Source: Kalaharituber pfeilii
Taxonomy: Eukaryota > Ascomycota > Pezizomycetes > Pezizales > Pezizaceae
Length of the DNA stretch: 13,238 bases
Direction of reading: 5' to 3'
Assembly: GCA_015179045.1 (NCBI GenBank)
Contig: WHUZ01000307.1
Coordinates: 1-13,238 of the forward strand
Shown here piece after piece: positions 1 through 8,335 of this stretch. Position 1 is the stretch's first letter; every line of letters starts with the position of its first letter. A program made the translations under genes and the position numbers. The notes beneath the pieces were generated by a model that was given only the letters and a program-made list of their open reading frames with translations, did not search any database and had not been told where the DNA came from.

Positions 1-560
1 TCAGAAAAAACCAAAAGCACATCAACACGAGTGCATCAAACATGCTATGTTTTAGGACGCCATTCACTCGGACACAATGATGCATCCGCCAATATCCATA
101 ACTTCGGCGTCAAAAATCGAAAACAAATTCCTTAAACATTTGGCGGGAGTTCAGAACAGACTTTCTTAGTGAAAGTCCAGAACAGAAGGTGACATAAAAA
201 CAACGAATGCCTCATTAGATTTTCCTGAAACGCCAATAGGATATATATAATCCAAAGCGGAGGAAACAGAATCGGGAACCGGGACGCCAGAAAACGAAAA
301 CAAAGGATTCACAAGAATCTTAATTATCACAGGTCTTACTTCATGACCTCATCTTCAACTCCTTACCCAGTCTGCCAAGGAAACAATCGGTGCAGGGGCC
401 GCACGGTCTACTAAGCCCTAACGTCTTCCCAGTTTTGAATTTTACCTCGCAACTGAGAAGGTCGCTATGACGGGGAGTCCTACACACTGAGCAGGGTCCC
501 CATCCACTCCAAGTTAGACAGTTCAGTGATCCCCTCAGATCTGTCAACGGCCTATAATAG
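1..560 (-). other. Post-gag stretch of element A, poorly preserved; possible protease trace
   Basis: In minus-strand order this follows the gag relic of element A and should hold the start of pol. I see no continuous reading frame. Around 360-425 one frame reads GLVDRAAPAP and a neighbouring frame reads DCFLGRLGKELKM. Together they vaguely recall a retropepsin active-site loop (D-S/T-G-A followed by F-L/I and a small helix), but no single frame carries the motif. The cysteine-rich 68-codon frame at 341-547 overlaps this place and has no family I recognise. Bases 1-340 show no domain; a small hairpin between direct repeats is listed separately. The protease reading is a weak inference from position and partial resemblance. 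Confidence 0.3.
152..186. repeat. 9-bp direct repeat flanking a 6-bp-stem hairpin
   Basis: CAGAACAGA occurs at 152-160 and again at 178-186. Between and partly overlapping them lies an inverted repeat, ACTTTC (160-165) and GAAAGT (171-176), with a 5-base loop TTAGT. Seen directly in the sequence. The function is unknown and it may be chance. Confidence 0.4.
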
Positions 561-1950
561 CCAGGGTCTGTCTTCGTCTTCTTTTAGGCTAGTTGAGAGA
601 GTGGATTCATGACTCCAGGGCGTTTTACTTCCCTTTGTCTTCCTTCTTTGGCTTCGGTTGGGTTTCTACACTTCTTTTTGCAGCATAATGTCATCTTGTA
701 CCTGATGCATCGGTTGCCTTTTCTCTGAGTCAGTTCTTCAGGTATGTCATTGCTCTTCTTGTTCTTCAGAGTGGAGGTGGCTGTATCGTAGAGCTGCTGC
801 TGACGGAGGTGATGTTTGTCATGGTAGTGGAGGGAGTGAAGTGCTTATCCCCAGGCTTTCTCAGGGTATTGGTAATGGAAATTTCCATTGGTTCTAGTTG
901 CTTCGACAATTAGGATGACCCACTAGCAGGTTCCGGACATCTTCCGAATGCTGGCGGAGACATTGGAGATGAGGACAGGGTCGGGGGTCTTTGCTATATC
1001 ATTGAACTCATCGATCTCAATTAAGAAAACTTGCATCCTACCCTACTGTTTCTGTCTGAATGTTTCGAGCAGCCTCAGCAATGGCTGAGGAGTCCTGAAA
1101 GGTCATACACAGTAGGGTGAGAGCTGTGGAATATAACGCTGAGAGGTTCTGACAGAAAAGGTAATGGCAGAGCCCTCCAAGCAAGAGGTTTTATCATTGT
1201 CAGTGATTCATAAACTCTTGATCTATCATTGGACCAGGAAAGAAAATTGTTAAGCTCTTTTTTATCCCTATCAAACTTATCTGGAGAGGGGAATTTTCGC
1301 AGGAGGCGTAGGAGGCGGGAAAGGCCCCTCGGCATCAACTGACTGAGGAGAAGGAGGAGGTATCGAATCTCGGGCTCGGTGGAAGTCGCGAGGAGAGATA
1401 TGAGGAGGAGGAAGGCCCTATAGCAATAACTGACTCATGGGGAAAAACGAAGAGGAGTAAGGTCTCGTACTCGACGAGAACTGCAAGGCGGGGCACGAGG
1501 AGGAGGAGTACCCGCACCATCAATACCCGGTGGAGGAGGTCCTCCGGGATCAGGTTTTAGTGCGCTGTGTGATTTGCCAACTCGGGTCAGGGAAAATTGC
1601 AGGTTGCGGAGGAAACGGCACTATTAGTACCCAGCGGAGGGAATGCTTCGGAGAAGAGCCTTTCGGACCTGGGTAGGTCAAGGAGGGTGCGCTGGCTATC
1701 GGCATTGCGAAGTTGGTGCTAGCTGGAATGCTAGCTACTGCAATACTTGATCACGCATATTTGCTGGTAGCTTGGCAACGTGGGTTATCGTGTTTTGCAG
1801 TTCTTGCTGGCTCTGAAAGAAAGAAGTGGATACATTACCTTGAGACGCTTGCTCGTTACAGAGGTTGGCGACATCTTCGGGGAGAGGTTCTTGAGGAAGA
1901 GGAGGCAGCGGATGAGCTTTCCAGTACCGACATTGTGGAGGCGGGGTGGT
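560..1950 (-). pseudogene. gag: gag relic of Ty3/gypsy element A
   Basis: Remains of a Gag structural polyprotein, which packages retrotransposon RNA in cytoplasmic virus-like particles. Reading leftwards from the primer site, about 1950-1700 encodes a Gln-rich, probably helical N-terminus (LPEDVANLCNEQ, FFQSQQELQNTI). About 1560-1310 is a Pro-rich linker (GGPPPPGIDGAGTPPP). At about 1310-1240 is the start of a capsid-like domain, KFPSPDKFD then KKELNNFL, a pattern common in fungal Ty3 Gags. Further capsid-like fragments (PLLRLLETF, EIDEFNDIAKTPDPVL) lie at about 1085-970 in another frame. Near 720-650 two frames together give traces of a CCHC zinc knuckle (RCIRYK, HYAAK) followed by a basic tail (PKPKKEDKGK). 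Several in-frame stops and at least two frameshifts break it. The N-terminus does not resemble that of element B, so A is probably a sister family. Plus-strand frames such as 1713-1952 are shadows. Confidence 0.65.
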
Positions 1951-1961
1951 AGGTGAAAGAG

Positions 1962-1972
1962 GAGCGGTGTAA
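1962..1972 (-). promoter_or_regulatory. Putative primer-binding site of element A
   Basis: The 11 bases directly internal to LTR A read TTACACCGCTC in element orientation. Element B has TTACATCGCTC in the same place, so the site is conserved while neighbouring sequence differs. It does not start with TGG, as a site for a tRNA 3' CCA end normally does. Its core ACACCGCT is exactly complementary to AGCGGTGT at 2218-2225 (minus strand) in the same LTR, which suggests self-priming as in Tf1-type elements. Confidence 0.6.
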
Positions 1973-2643
1973 TGTTACGGGCATGAGGTGCTCGGCTCCA
2001 GTGGGCGCTGGAAGGGACCGGATGTTACGGCTATGGTGAGGAAAATGGCAGTGCTGGTGTCGTCCCAGAAGTATGGATACGGCAGGTCGGAATGGCTATG
2101 GAGGTGTATACAGTGGACCAGAAGGGCAGCTACTCGGCAGGGAGCACGCAGCGGAACGGAGCGATTTATGGGCGTAGTGAGGGAACGATAGGTTCAGAGT
2201 TATAGAGAAACTTAGGACACCGCTTGTATCTTGATTCTTCTAACTATGCTATCGCCAGCTGGTGGTTATATAGACTTCAGCGCAGCCATATATGAGTAGT
2301 CAACAAATGAATAATTGGCTGGCCTCGCGGCGATTCCTTATCAATGCCAATACCATGGTAATAGGCATACGTAACGAAAACATGCAAAAATAGTACGGGA
2401 CAAAGATAATGAATGTACTAATGCATGTGCATATATAAATAAAGCTTCCGTAATTCGAGTGTATGCATCAAGCTGCATTCCAGATAACACACCCTTCCAT
2501 AGTACTGCCCTATCTAAATGATACGAGAATCAACAGCCAAGCCTAACGGGTAATTAGTCTGGTCAATCAGCGTTGGTCTTATGTTCGATTACAGGGTCAG
2601 CGTTTTCTCCTTGGCGGGTAAGTCTTCACCTTTAGCTGTGGCA
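1973..2643 (-). repeat. 5' LTR of element A (671 bp)
   Basis: Long terminal repeat in minus orientation. On the plus strand it starts TGTTA (1973) and ends TGGCA (2643), where the relatives end TAACA. Shared with the LTRs of B and C are the TATA box, the block GAAACTTAGGACAC downstream of it, and the CACCTTTAGC end. Much of the rest is diverged, and it is 77 bp longer than the other two, with the extra length in the part between the conserved block and the primer site. It keeps many CpG sites (for example CTCGCGGCG near 2325), so it has been less hit by C-to-T mutation. Its outer edge abuts B's pol fragment at 2644, implying that A inserted into B. The partner 3' LTR is not in the window. Confidence 0.7.
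2266..2272 (-). promoter_or_regulatory. TATA box in LTR A
   Basis: TATATAA on the minus strand, at the position matched by TATA boxes in LTRs B and C. It would drive transcription leftwards into A. The conserved AGCGGTGTCC begins about 40 bases downstream, where the transcript would be expected to start. Confidence 0.55.
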
Positions 2644-2648
2644 GCTAA

Positions 2649-3230
2649 TTAGTAATGGAACCCTTGCCCCTTGCCACAGTAGTAGGCAAGTTTCCATCTT
2701 AGCCGTAACACATCAATTATTAGCAGTATATCTCCTTCCTCCCAAGATTCCTTATCTAAGTCCAAAATAGAAACAGAAGGAAGATTAATAAGACTACAAG
2801 GAATAGTTAAACCAGAAACATTATAAACCAAATACCAATTAGAACAATCTACTAAAAAACCTTTTTCCGACAACCAAGACAATTCCAACAAAAGTTCCCT
2901 ATTACCCATATCTAAACATTCCATATCCAAATCAAAAGTTCCATCTATCTTATTACTATAGGAATCTAAAGTATTAAGGAAAGAAAAAGAAGTATTGACA
3001 ACCATAGTTCCTCCTTTTAATAAAGATCCATCACCCTGTCTAACTCCGATAGGTCTTTCCCTTTTCTTCCAACCCAGTCTTTTTCCTAAACCTAGCAACA
3101 CACAAGAAGCAGATGCACTAATGTCGATGATCGCTCTAACTTTGAGGTCGAGGTTTTTGAATTCAATGTCAGTAGTGAGCAGGGGGTGGTGTTCAGGAGC
3201 TTTGCCGAAGGTGCTGTTAGGGCTCCCTAC
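2649..3230 (-). pseudogene. pol: Protease / start of pol of element B, truncated
   Basis: N-terminal Pol fragment of a Ty3/gypsy element, which would release the mature proteins by aspartic proteolysis. The frame is open from a stop at 3231-3233 to a stop at 2649-2651, about 193 codons. It begins NSTFGKAPEHH and then has the retropepsin-like loop RAIIDISASASCVLLG at about 3090-3137, followed by KRLGWKKRERPIGVRQGDGS. Element C has the same protein at 6484-6990. The active-site loop reads D-I-S where a retropepsin has D-T/S-G. It lies in the -1 frame relative to the upstream gag frame and overlaps it, as expected for Ty3/gypsy elements using ribosomal frameshifting. It has no internal stop but ends abruptly at LTR A, so reverse transcriptase, RNase H and integrase of B are missing here. 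Plus-strand frames over this interval are shadows. Confidence 0.8.
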
Positions 3231-5504
3231 TCATTTCCTGACTCCGGTTCCTCCTTGATGTCTTCTCTATCCGAGTCCAGCTTGGTGACATGGAGAGTAC
3301 CTTGGTCGGTTCATCTTTGTTTGTTTTGTGGGGCTCTCTCTATCCGGTTCTTCAGAGTCTTGGCAGTCTCCACATCTTTCTTTCGCTTATTGTCACCCTT
3401 GGGTTCCATATATGTATACACTAGCCAATAGTCCTTCTCTTCATAATCTTTCCATCTACATTTCCTACATTCTCCCCAAGCTCTTCAGTCTTGTTTGACC
3501 TACAGTGGTATGCTATCGTAGTTCTTTGGGTTCTAGGGTGTATAGCATACTGGGGGAGCCAAGGATAATTGGGAAGTTGAGCTGTTGGTGGTTTTTCATG
3601 AAGGGCTGGAGTGGGTTGAGGCTGATAGAGTAGTTGTGTATCCAGCGATCGAAATAGCGAGTAATTTGAACTCCTTCTAGTTTGTCATCACCCGAAGGTG
3701 TCCTGCCATTAGGTTCTGAACTTGAACCTTGAGATTTGGCATTATGATGGCGATGAGAGCTTGATCTGGTACTTTGGCCAGTCGGTTGAGCCCGTCGATC
3801 TCTGTGAAGAAGTCAATAATAGTTCCGGTATGCTTTACCTTTTGGAATTTTTGTACAGCTTCAGCGGTTTCCTGAAGGTTTGAGTAGGTAGCTCAAATAA
3901 GCACTTCGGCTTCTGTCTAGGTCACTACTGTGTCCTTAGTATCCTGTCACCAGTCTGATATCTTACCCTCCATGCATTGGGTAAGCAGATCAAGCCTTAG
4001 TTGATTACTATCGGCTCCAGTCATTCAGAAGTATGATTGGAGCCGGTGGAAAAAATTCTTCACTTTGTCCTATCGTTCGTTGAAGGTAGGTATATTGACT
4101 CGGAGTGGGACTTTTGATTCTTGCCGAGGTGGAGAGGGATCTCTCGGCGGGGAAGGTTGTTGTCTACTGAAGGGAGGTCCGCTACCACTACTGCCACAAG
4201 GATCTGGAGGAGAAGGTGGACTACTACCTAGAGGGCCGGAGGTGGAGCAGGAGGTATTCTAGAGGGTATCTTTTTCTCATCCTGGGCATATAAGAAGTTC
4301 AGGATCTGGTTCAATGTGTTGCTCATGGTGTTCATGTTGCTGATAAGAGGGTTTAGTTCACTCAGGAAAAAATCTTCGAGCCCGGCTTTTTGTTAAAGGA
4401 GAGCATCATTAAATTAGATGCTTTGGTTATTATATATATTATTGAATTAGTCAGCTTGGGCTGAAGCGACAGCATCGAGCTTTTCCTCCAGAGCTCTCAG
4501 GTTGGCTATCATGGTGTCATTATCCGCCTTTCGCTGAGCTGCGAACTGGTTAGTCAGATTTACGACTCTGGTTAGTACTTATTGGGCCTCCGATTTGGCA
4601 TGCTCTGCAGTCTCTTTAAGTTTGTTGGCAGTCTCGTTCCCTACTTTCCGCATTTCCTTCATTTCCAGTATCTCCTTATATGGTACTGGAGAGCTATCGG
4701 CGAGGTTCGGAGATGAACTAGTGGCTTCAGCCATTGAGGCTATAGGTTTGCCTGTTGAGGAGGTAGGTTTGGCCATGGAAGGAGTTTGTTTGGCTATTTT
4801 CTTTTCCTTAGAGCTAGATGGTTCTCCTAACTTCTCCATAATTGTTCGGAATAGGGAGCTGTAGGGCGCGGCGACTGGAGGAGAGGGTGCCACTGGGGTG
4901 CAGGTAGCAAAGTTTCTATCTTAAAATAGTGAGTCCCATAGCTCATCCCAGGTGTTGCATAAGATGGTGTATAGGCAATATGGTACTGCAGTTGCAGATG
5001 TATAGTTGAAAGTTGCCCACGGGGTCTTGCCTGTATTTCCTGAGCTGCCGGGATGATGGTATCGGTTTTATTCTTATCATCGCTCATGTGGTGAGGAGAT
5101 GGTGAGCAAGAGGTTGTGAATGGATCGGTCATGAGGGAGGTAGTGATATTCATGGACTCGTCTGTTGATGCTGCTTATGCTATAGTTTATGTGAGTCTGG
5201 CTCTTTACGCAGGAGAGAGGTGCGAGCGGGCAATGGTTAGCTCTCGTTGTATGGTATTTAGCTGTGATGCCAGCTAACGGATGTGTTCTTCAGTAACTAT
5301 TCGGAGTCGGTGGCCCTCATCGACCTCTTGCCACAAAAATTCAACGTTGGTATGGAGTTGTTCTTGCTGCAATTGCTGTGATACAAGCTCGTCGTGGTAG
5401 AAGTTAACCTGCTCTCTTAGTTCTTGTGTGCAGGTTAGTACGTTGTGGTCATGAACAATTATCAGGCATACAATCAGTATGATCAGGAGTAGGACGTGGA
5501 GCAT
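3092..5504 (-). pseudogene. gag: gag relic of Ty3/gypsy element B
   Basis: Gag polyprotein remains, about 800 codons if joined. Parts in order: about 5450-5274 is a Gln/Glu-rich, probable coiled-coil N-terminus (LREQVNFYHDELVSQQLQQEQ). 5153-4827, in the same frame, holds HHMSDDKNKTDTIIPAAQEI. 4893-4579, after a frameshift, holds a Ser/Lys-rich segment (EPSSSKEKKIAK) and a helix (EMRKVGNETANKLKETAEHAK). 4260-4130 is a Pro-rich linker. About 4115-3950 is capsid-like: VPLRVNIPTFNER, a stop, DKVKNFFHRLQ, then LRLDLLTQCMEGKISDW. About 3515-3465 has a zinc-knuckle trace (GQT, ECRKCRWKDYEE). The C-terminal tail runs to a stop at 3092-3094 and overlaps pol. Stops are mainly TAG, fitting CAG-to-TAG or TGG-to-TAG changes. 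The ATG at 5502-5504 lies 17 bases after the primer site and opens a hydrophobic run; whether it is the true start is uncertain. Frames at 3186-3431, 4065-4262 and 4595-4864 on the plus strand are shadows. Confidence 0.75.
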
Positions 5505-5521
5505 GGGGATGAATAGAAGTT

Positions 5522-5532
5522 GAGCGATGTAA
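5522..5532 (-). promoter_or_regulatory. Putative primer-binding site of element B
   Basis: TTACATCGCTC in element orientation, directly internal to LTR B. It differs from the site of A by one C-to-T transition. It is not TGG-initiated. Its counterpart in the LTR (plus-strand ACACTGCT, 5662-5669) also differs from A by one transition, so both sites plausibly descend from the same ACACCGCT pair. As they stand, the two RNA segments could pair with one mismatch and one G-U. Confidence 0.55.
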
Positions 5533-6126
5533 TGTTACTGCCAGATGCTTTAACATTGCTAAGCGGTAGCGATCTGCTACAAATAGTACGGCTAAAAACA
5601 AGGGATGAAGAAGAGTGGGCAAAAGGTACATAATAAACGTAGAGTTTGAGTGAAACTTAGGACACTGCTAGTGTCTTAATTCTTTCTAACTAACGGCAGG
5701 AGCTGGGCCTTATATATTAAGCACCCGTCATACATGACTCATTAATATTTAATAATATGACTGTAACGTGATAATACCATCTCATAAAATAGATAAGTAA
5801 ATATAGAAACTGTAATGTAATAGAAACATATAATAATATAGATTCCTTTTCAAAAACTAATAAGTAAGTGAAGGGTTATCTATGTTACAACCATGCATTA
5901 TTAGTAAAGGTATTATAAGTGACACTGGTTGCTTTATAAGCACTATGCATGTATTAGTGTAGTATACATATAAGAACTGACATACATATCTATGAGGTAA
6001 CTACTGAACAACTAAAGTATACCATGGCTCACCTAGTATTGATCAGATACATCTTAGTAAGTCTTATAATAGTACGGAGATGGTACCTTCCTAATATTCG
6101 GTAGGTTTTTACCTTTAGCTATAACA
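5533..6126 (-). repeat. 5' LTR of element B (594 bp)
   Basis: LTR in minus orientation, bounded by the perfect 5-bp inverted termini TGTTA (5533-5537) and TAACA (6122-6126). It is the same length as the 3' LTR of C (9972-10565) in inverted orientation and aligns to it throughout the stretches compared without needing gaps. In the outermost 66 bases (6061-6126 against 10037-9972) I count 12 differences, 11 of them transitions, as expected after RIP. The primer site follows on its inner side. On its outer side, TCAAAGAATTATG (6127 onward) is interior gag sequence of C, matching B's own gag near 3524. This LTR is therefore the edge of an insertion into C. Confidence 0.9.
5709..5716 (-). promoter_or_regulatory. 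TATA box in LTR B
   Basis: TATATAAG on the minus strand within GCTTAATATATAAG. The same block occurs in LTR C at 10382-10389. The predicted self-primer site AGCAGTGTCC begins 40 bases downstream. Confidence 0.6.
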
Positions 6127-6483
6127 TCAAAGAATTATGATAGTATACCATGGCAGGTCAAACAAGACTGAAGAGCTTGAGGAGAATGTGGAAAATGTAG
6201 ATGGAAGAGTCATGAAGAGAAGGACAGTTAGCTAGGGTAGACATACATGGAATCCAAGGGTAACAATAAGCAAAAGTAAGATATGGGGATAGCCAAGACT
6301 CTTGAGAACTGGATTGAGAGAATCCCACAAAACAAACAAAGATAAACTGACTGAGGTGTCCTCCATGTTACTGAGCTGGACTCAGATGGAGAAGACATTA
6401 AGGAAGAACCAGAGTCCGGAAACGAGTAGAGAGCCCTGACAGCATCTTTAGTAAAGCTCCTAAATATCACTTTCTTCTCACTA
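6127..6483 (+). pseudogene. gag: 3' end of gag of element C, truncated
   Basis: End of Gag, collinear with B's gag tail (about 3524-3140) in inverted orientation. It includes the zinc-knuckle area (GGTCAAACAAGACTGAAGAG is identical in both copies) and the basic, charged tail. Everything 5' of this point (capsid, N-terminus, primer site, 5' LTR) is absent because LTR B begins at 6126. No frame stays open; stops have arisen by transitions. The minus-strand frame at 6228-6470 is a shadow. Confidence 0.75.
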
Positions 6484-6990
6484 CTAATATTGAATTCAAA
6501 AACCTCAACCTCAAAGTCAGAGCAATTATCAATGTTGGTGCATCTGCCTCTTGTATATTACTAGATTTAGGAAAGAGACTAGGTTGGAAGAAAAGAGAAA
6601 GACCTATTAGGGTTAGATAAAGTGATGGATCTTTGTTAAAAAGAGAAACCATAGTTGTTAATACTTTTTTTTCTTTTCTTAATACTTTAGATTCCTGTAG
6701 TAATAAAATAGACAGAACTTTTGATTTAGACACGGAATGTTTGAACATGGGGGATAGGGAACTTCTTTTGAGATTGTTTTGATTGTCGGAAAAAGGTTTT
6801 TTGGTAGATTATCCTAATCAGTATTTAGTTCATAATGTTTTTGGTTTAACTATTCTTTGTACTCTTGTTAATCTCCTTTCTGTTTCTATTTTGGATTTAG
6901 ATAAGAAATCATGAGAGAAAGGAGACATACTACTAATAATTGTTGTACAGGAATAGTACTTCCATTATGCTAAAGCTTTTTCTGAGGAAC
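6484..6990 (+). pseudogene. pol: Protease domain of element C pol
   Basis: Aspartic protease relic collinear with B's 2649-3155. The loop reads VRAIINVGASASCILLD, so the catalytic Asp of D-T/S-G is replaced by Asn and the next residue is Val. It continues with KRLGWKKRERPIRVR, a stop where B has Gln, then SDGSLLKRE. Most differences from B are transitions. After about 6925 it runs into the linker to reverse transcriptase (CTGAGGAACAGGCT encodes SEEQA, like the FSEE motif common before Ty3/gypsy RT). The minus-strand frame at 6467-6748 is a shadow. Confidence 0.8.
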
Positions 6991-7790
6991 AGGCTTGCTG
7001 ATTACCCCCTCATAGATCTTAGAACTATAAAATTCCACTTAAAGACTCTAATACTAAAGTACTTAATGGCTCAATATATAAGATAACATAGGAGGAAGAT
7101 GAAGCTTTAAAGAGATATTTGGAAAATTAGACAGTTCCAATTAGTAGCTGGCATACTAATACTTTTTGTTCAGAAGAAGAATGGATCATTATAGTTATAT
7201 ATGAACTATCAGCAGCTTAATAAGCTTACTATCCTGAACTGATATCCTCGCCCACTAATGACTAATCTCTTTGAAAAAACTTAAGGAGCCAAATGGTTTA
7301 CCAAATTGGACCTCAAAAAACGGCTACTACCTTATTTAAATCAAGTTTGGTAATGAATAGAAGACCACCTTTAAGACTAAGAAAGGCTTGTTTGAATATA
7401 CTATCATGCCCTTTAGACTGATCAATATCCCTGCCTTATTATAAGAAATGATGAATAAGATACTGAAGGATATCGACAGAGTAGTTTGGTACATTAATGA
7501 TATACTAATCTATAAGGGAAGGACCAAATGGAAATATCAGAAGATAGTAAAATGAGTTTTGACTAAGCTTACCAAATACAGACTTGCTATCAATCTCATG
7601 AAATCAGAATTCTATATCAAAGAGATAATATTTCTTGGCTACCTTATTAATGGGTTCGAAATCAAAATGGACTCAAAGAAACTTAGTACCATTGCTGACT
7701 GGCCTATACTAATGAAGAAGAAGGAGGTTCAAAAGTTCTTGGGTTTTGCAAATTACTATTACTAATTCATTTAAAATTAGAGTGACAAAA
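6991..7790 (+). pseudogene. pol: Reverse transcriptase domain of element C
   Basis: RNA-dependent DNA polymerase relic of the Ty3/gypsy type. Motifs in order, across at least two frameshifts: LPPHRS (about 7000); FVQKKNGSL (7165 on); YQQLNKLTI; GAKWFTKLDLK, with the first catalytic Asp kept at 7309-7311; NGYYLI; GLFEYTIMPFRLINIPA; then WYINDILIY with the catalytic box at 7490-7501; ending FYIKEIIFLGYLI, a loop, and VQKFLGFANYYY. The box reads Y-I-N-D instead of Y-L-D-D, losing the first Asp by a G-to-A change. Many stops are present. The 68-codon open stretch at 7559-7765 is the best-preserved piece and is part of this domain, not a separate gene. Confidence 0.92.
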
Positions 7791-7869
7791 CCCGACTGCT
7801 AATCCAACTGACCAGAAATGTACCTTTTACTTAAACTAAGGCATAACAATACTCCTTTAATAAATTAAA

Positions 7870-8335
7870 GGATGCCTTTATGTCTATACTAATACTCTGA
7901 CAGTACGACCATACCCTACCTATAATAATGGACACTGATGCTAGTAACCAAGCTCTTGTAAACATACTCTTCCAATACTATACTACCAACCAAGTCAAAA
8001 CTTTTCACCTTATTGACTACTACTCTAGAGCTCTTAATCCTACAGAATACAATTATCCTATCTATGATAAAGCACTTCTTGCTATAGTTGACTGCTTCCA
8101 CAAATGACACATCTAGTTATAAGGTATTCATATCAACATATATACTGACCATCATAGCCTCACTTACTTTGCCTCAAAGCAAAGGCTTAACTTCTAACAA
8201 GCAAACTAGTATATCAAACTATGCGAGTTTAACTTCCTTATTTACTACCGAAAAGAAGTAGATAATAGGAAGGCCAATGCATTAACTAGACGGTCCGGTG
8301 ACGAACTCACTAGACTCAAGGTACAACTACTTAAA
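7870..8335 (+). pseudogene. pol: RNase H domain of element C
   Basis: Relic of the RNase H that degrades the RNA strand during reverse transcription. It starts at KLKDAFMSI, then IIMDTDASNQAL, with the first catalytic Asp in TDAS at 7937-7939. IDYYSRALNPTEYNYPIYDKALLAIV follows, with Ala where relatives have the catalytic Glu (KE-LLAI). Then come IYTDHHSLTYF (TDH conserved) and the C-terminal signature NRKANALTRR, where relatives have NRKADALSRR, an Asp-to-Asn change that fits G-to-A mutation. The minus-strand frame at 7916-8110 is a shadow. Confidence 0.88.

Noticed and set aside
341..547. Cysteine-rich 68-codon minus frame as a zinc-finger or small secreted protein gene
   Set aside because: It sits just after A's gag zinc-knuckle trace and overlaps a possible protease remnant. 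Cys spacing fits no finger class and there is no signal peptide.
1713..1952. 79-codon plus-strand open frame
   Set aside because: It lies opposite the N-terminus of A's gag, whose minus-strand frame has recognisable Gln-rich helical sequence and the right position after the primer site. No family resemblance on the plus strand.
1988..2191. 67-codon plus-strand open frame
   Set aside because: It falls inside LTR A between the conserved block and the primer site, is not conserved in LTRs B and C, and has no recognisable domain.
4595..4864. 89-codon plus-strand open frame
   Set aside because: Exact antisense shadow of the 4579-4893 gag segment, which carries the helical Lys/Glu-rich sequence expected of Gag.
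5274..5631. Small membrane protein gene on the minus strand
   Set aside because: The frames span the primer site and gag start of B. The hydrophobic run is better treated as part of, or noise before, gag.
7916..8110. 64-codon minus-strand open frame
   Set aside because: Antisense of the RNase H domain, whose plus-strand TDAS and TDH motifs are clear.
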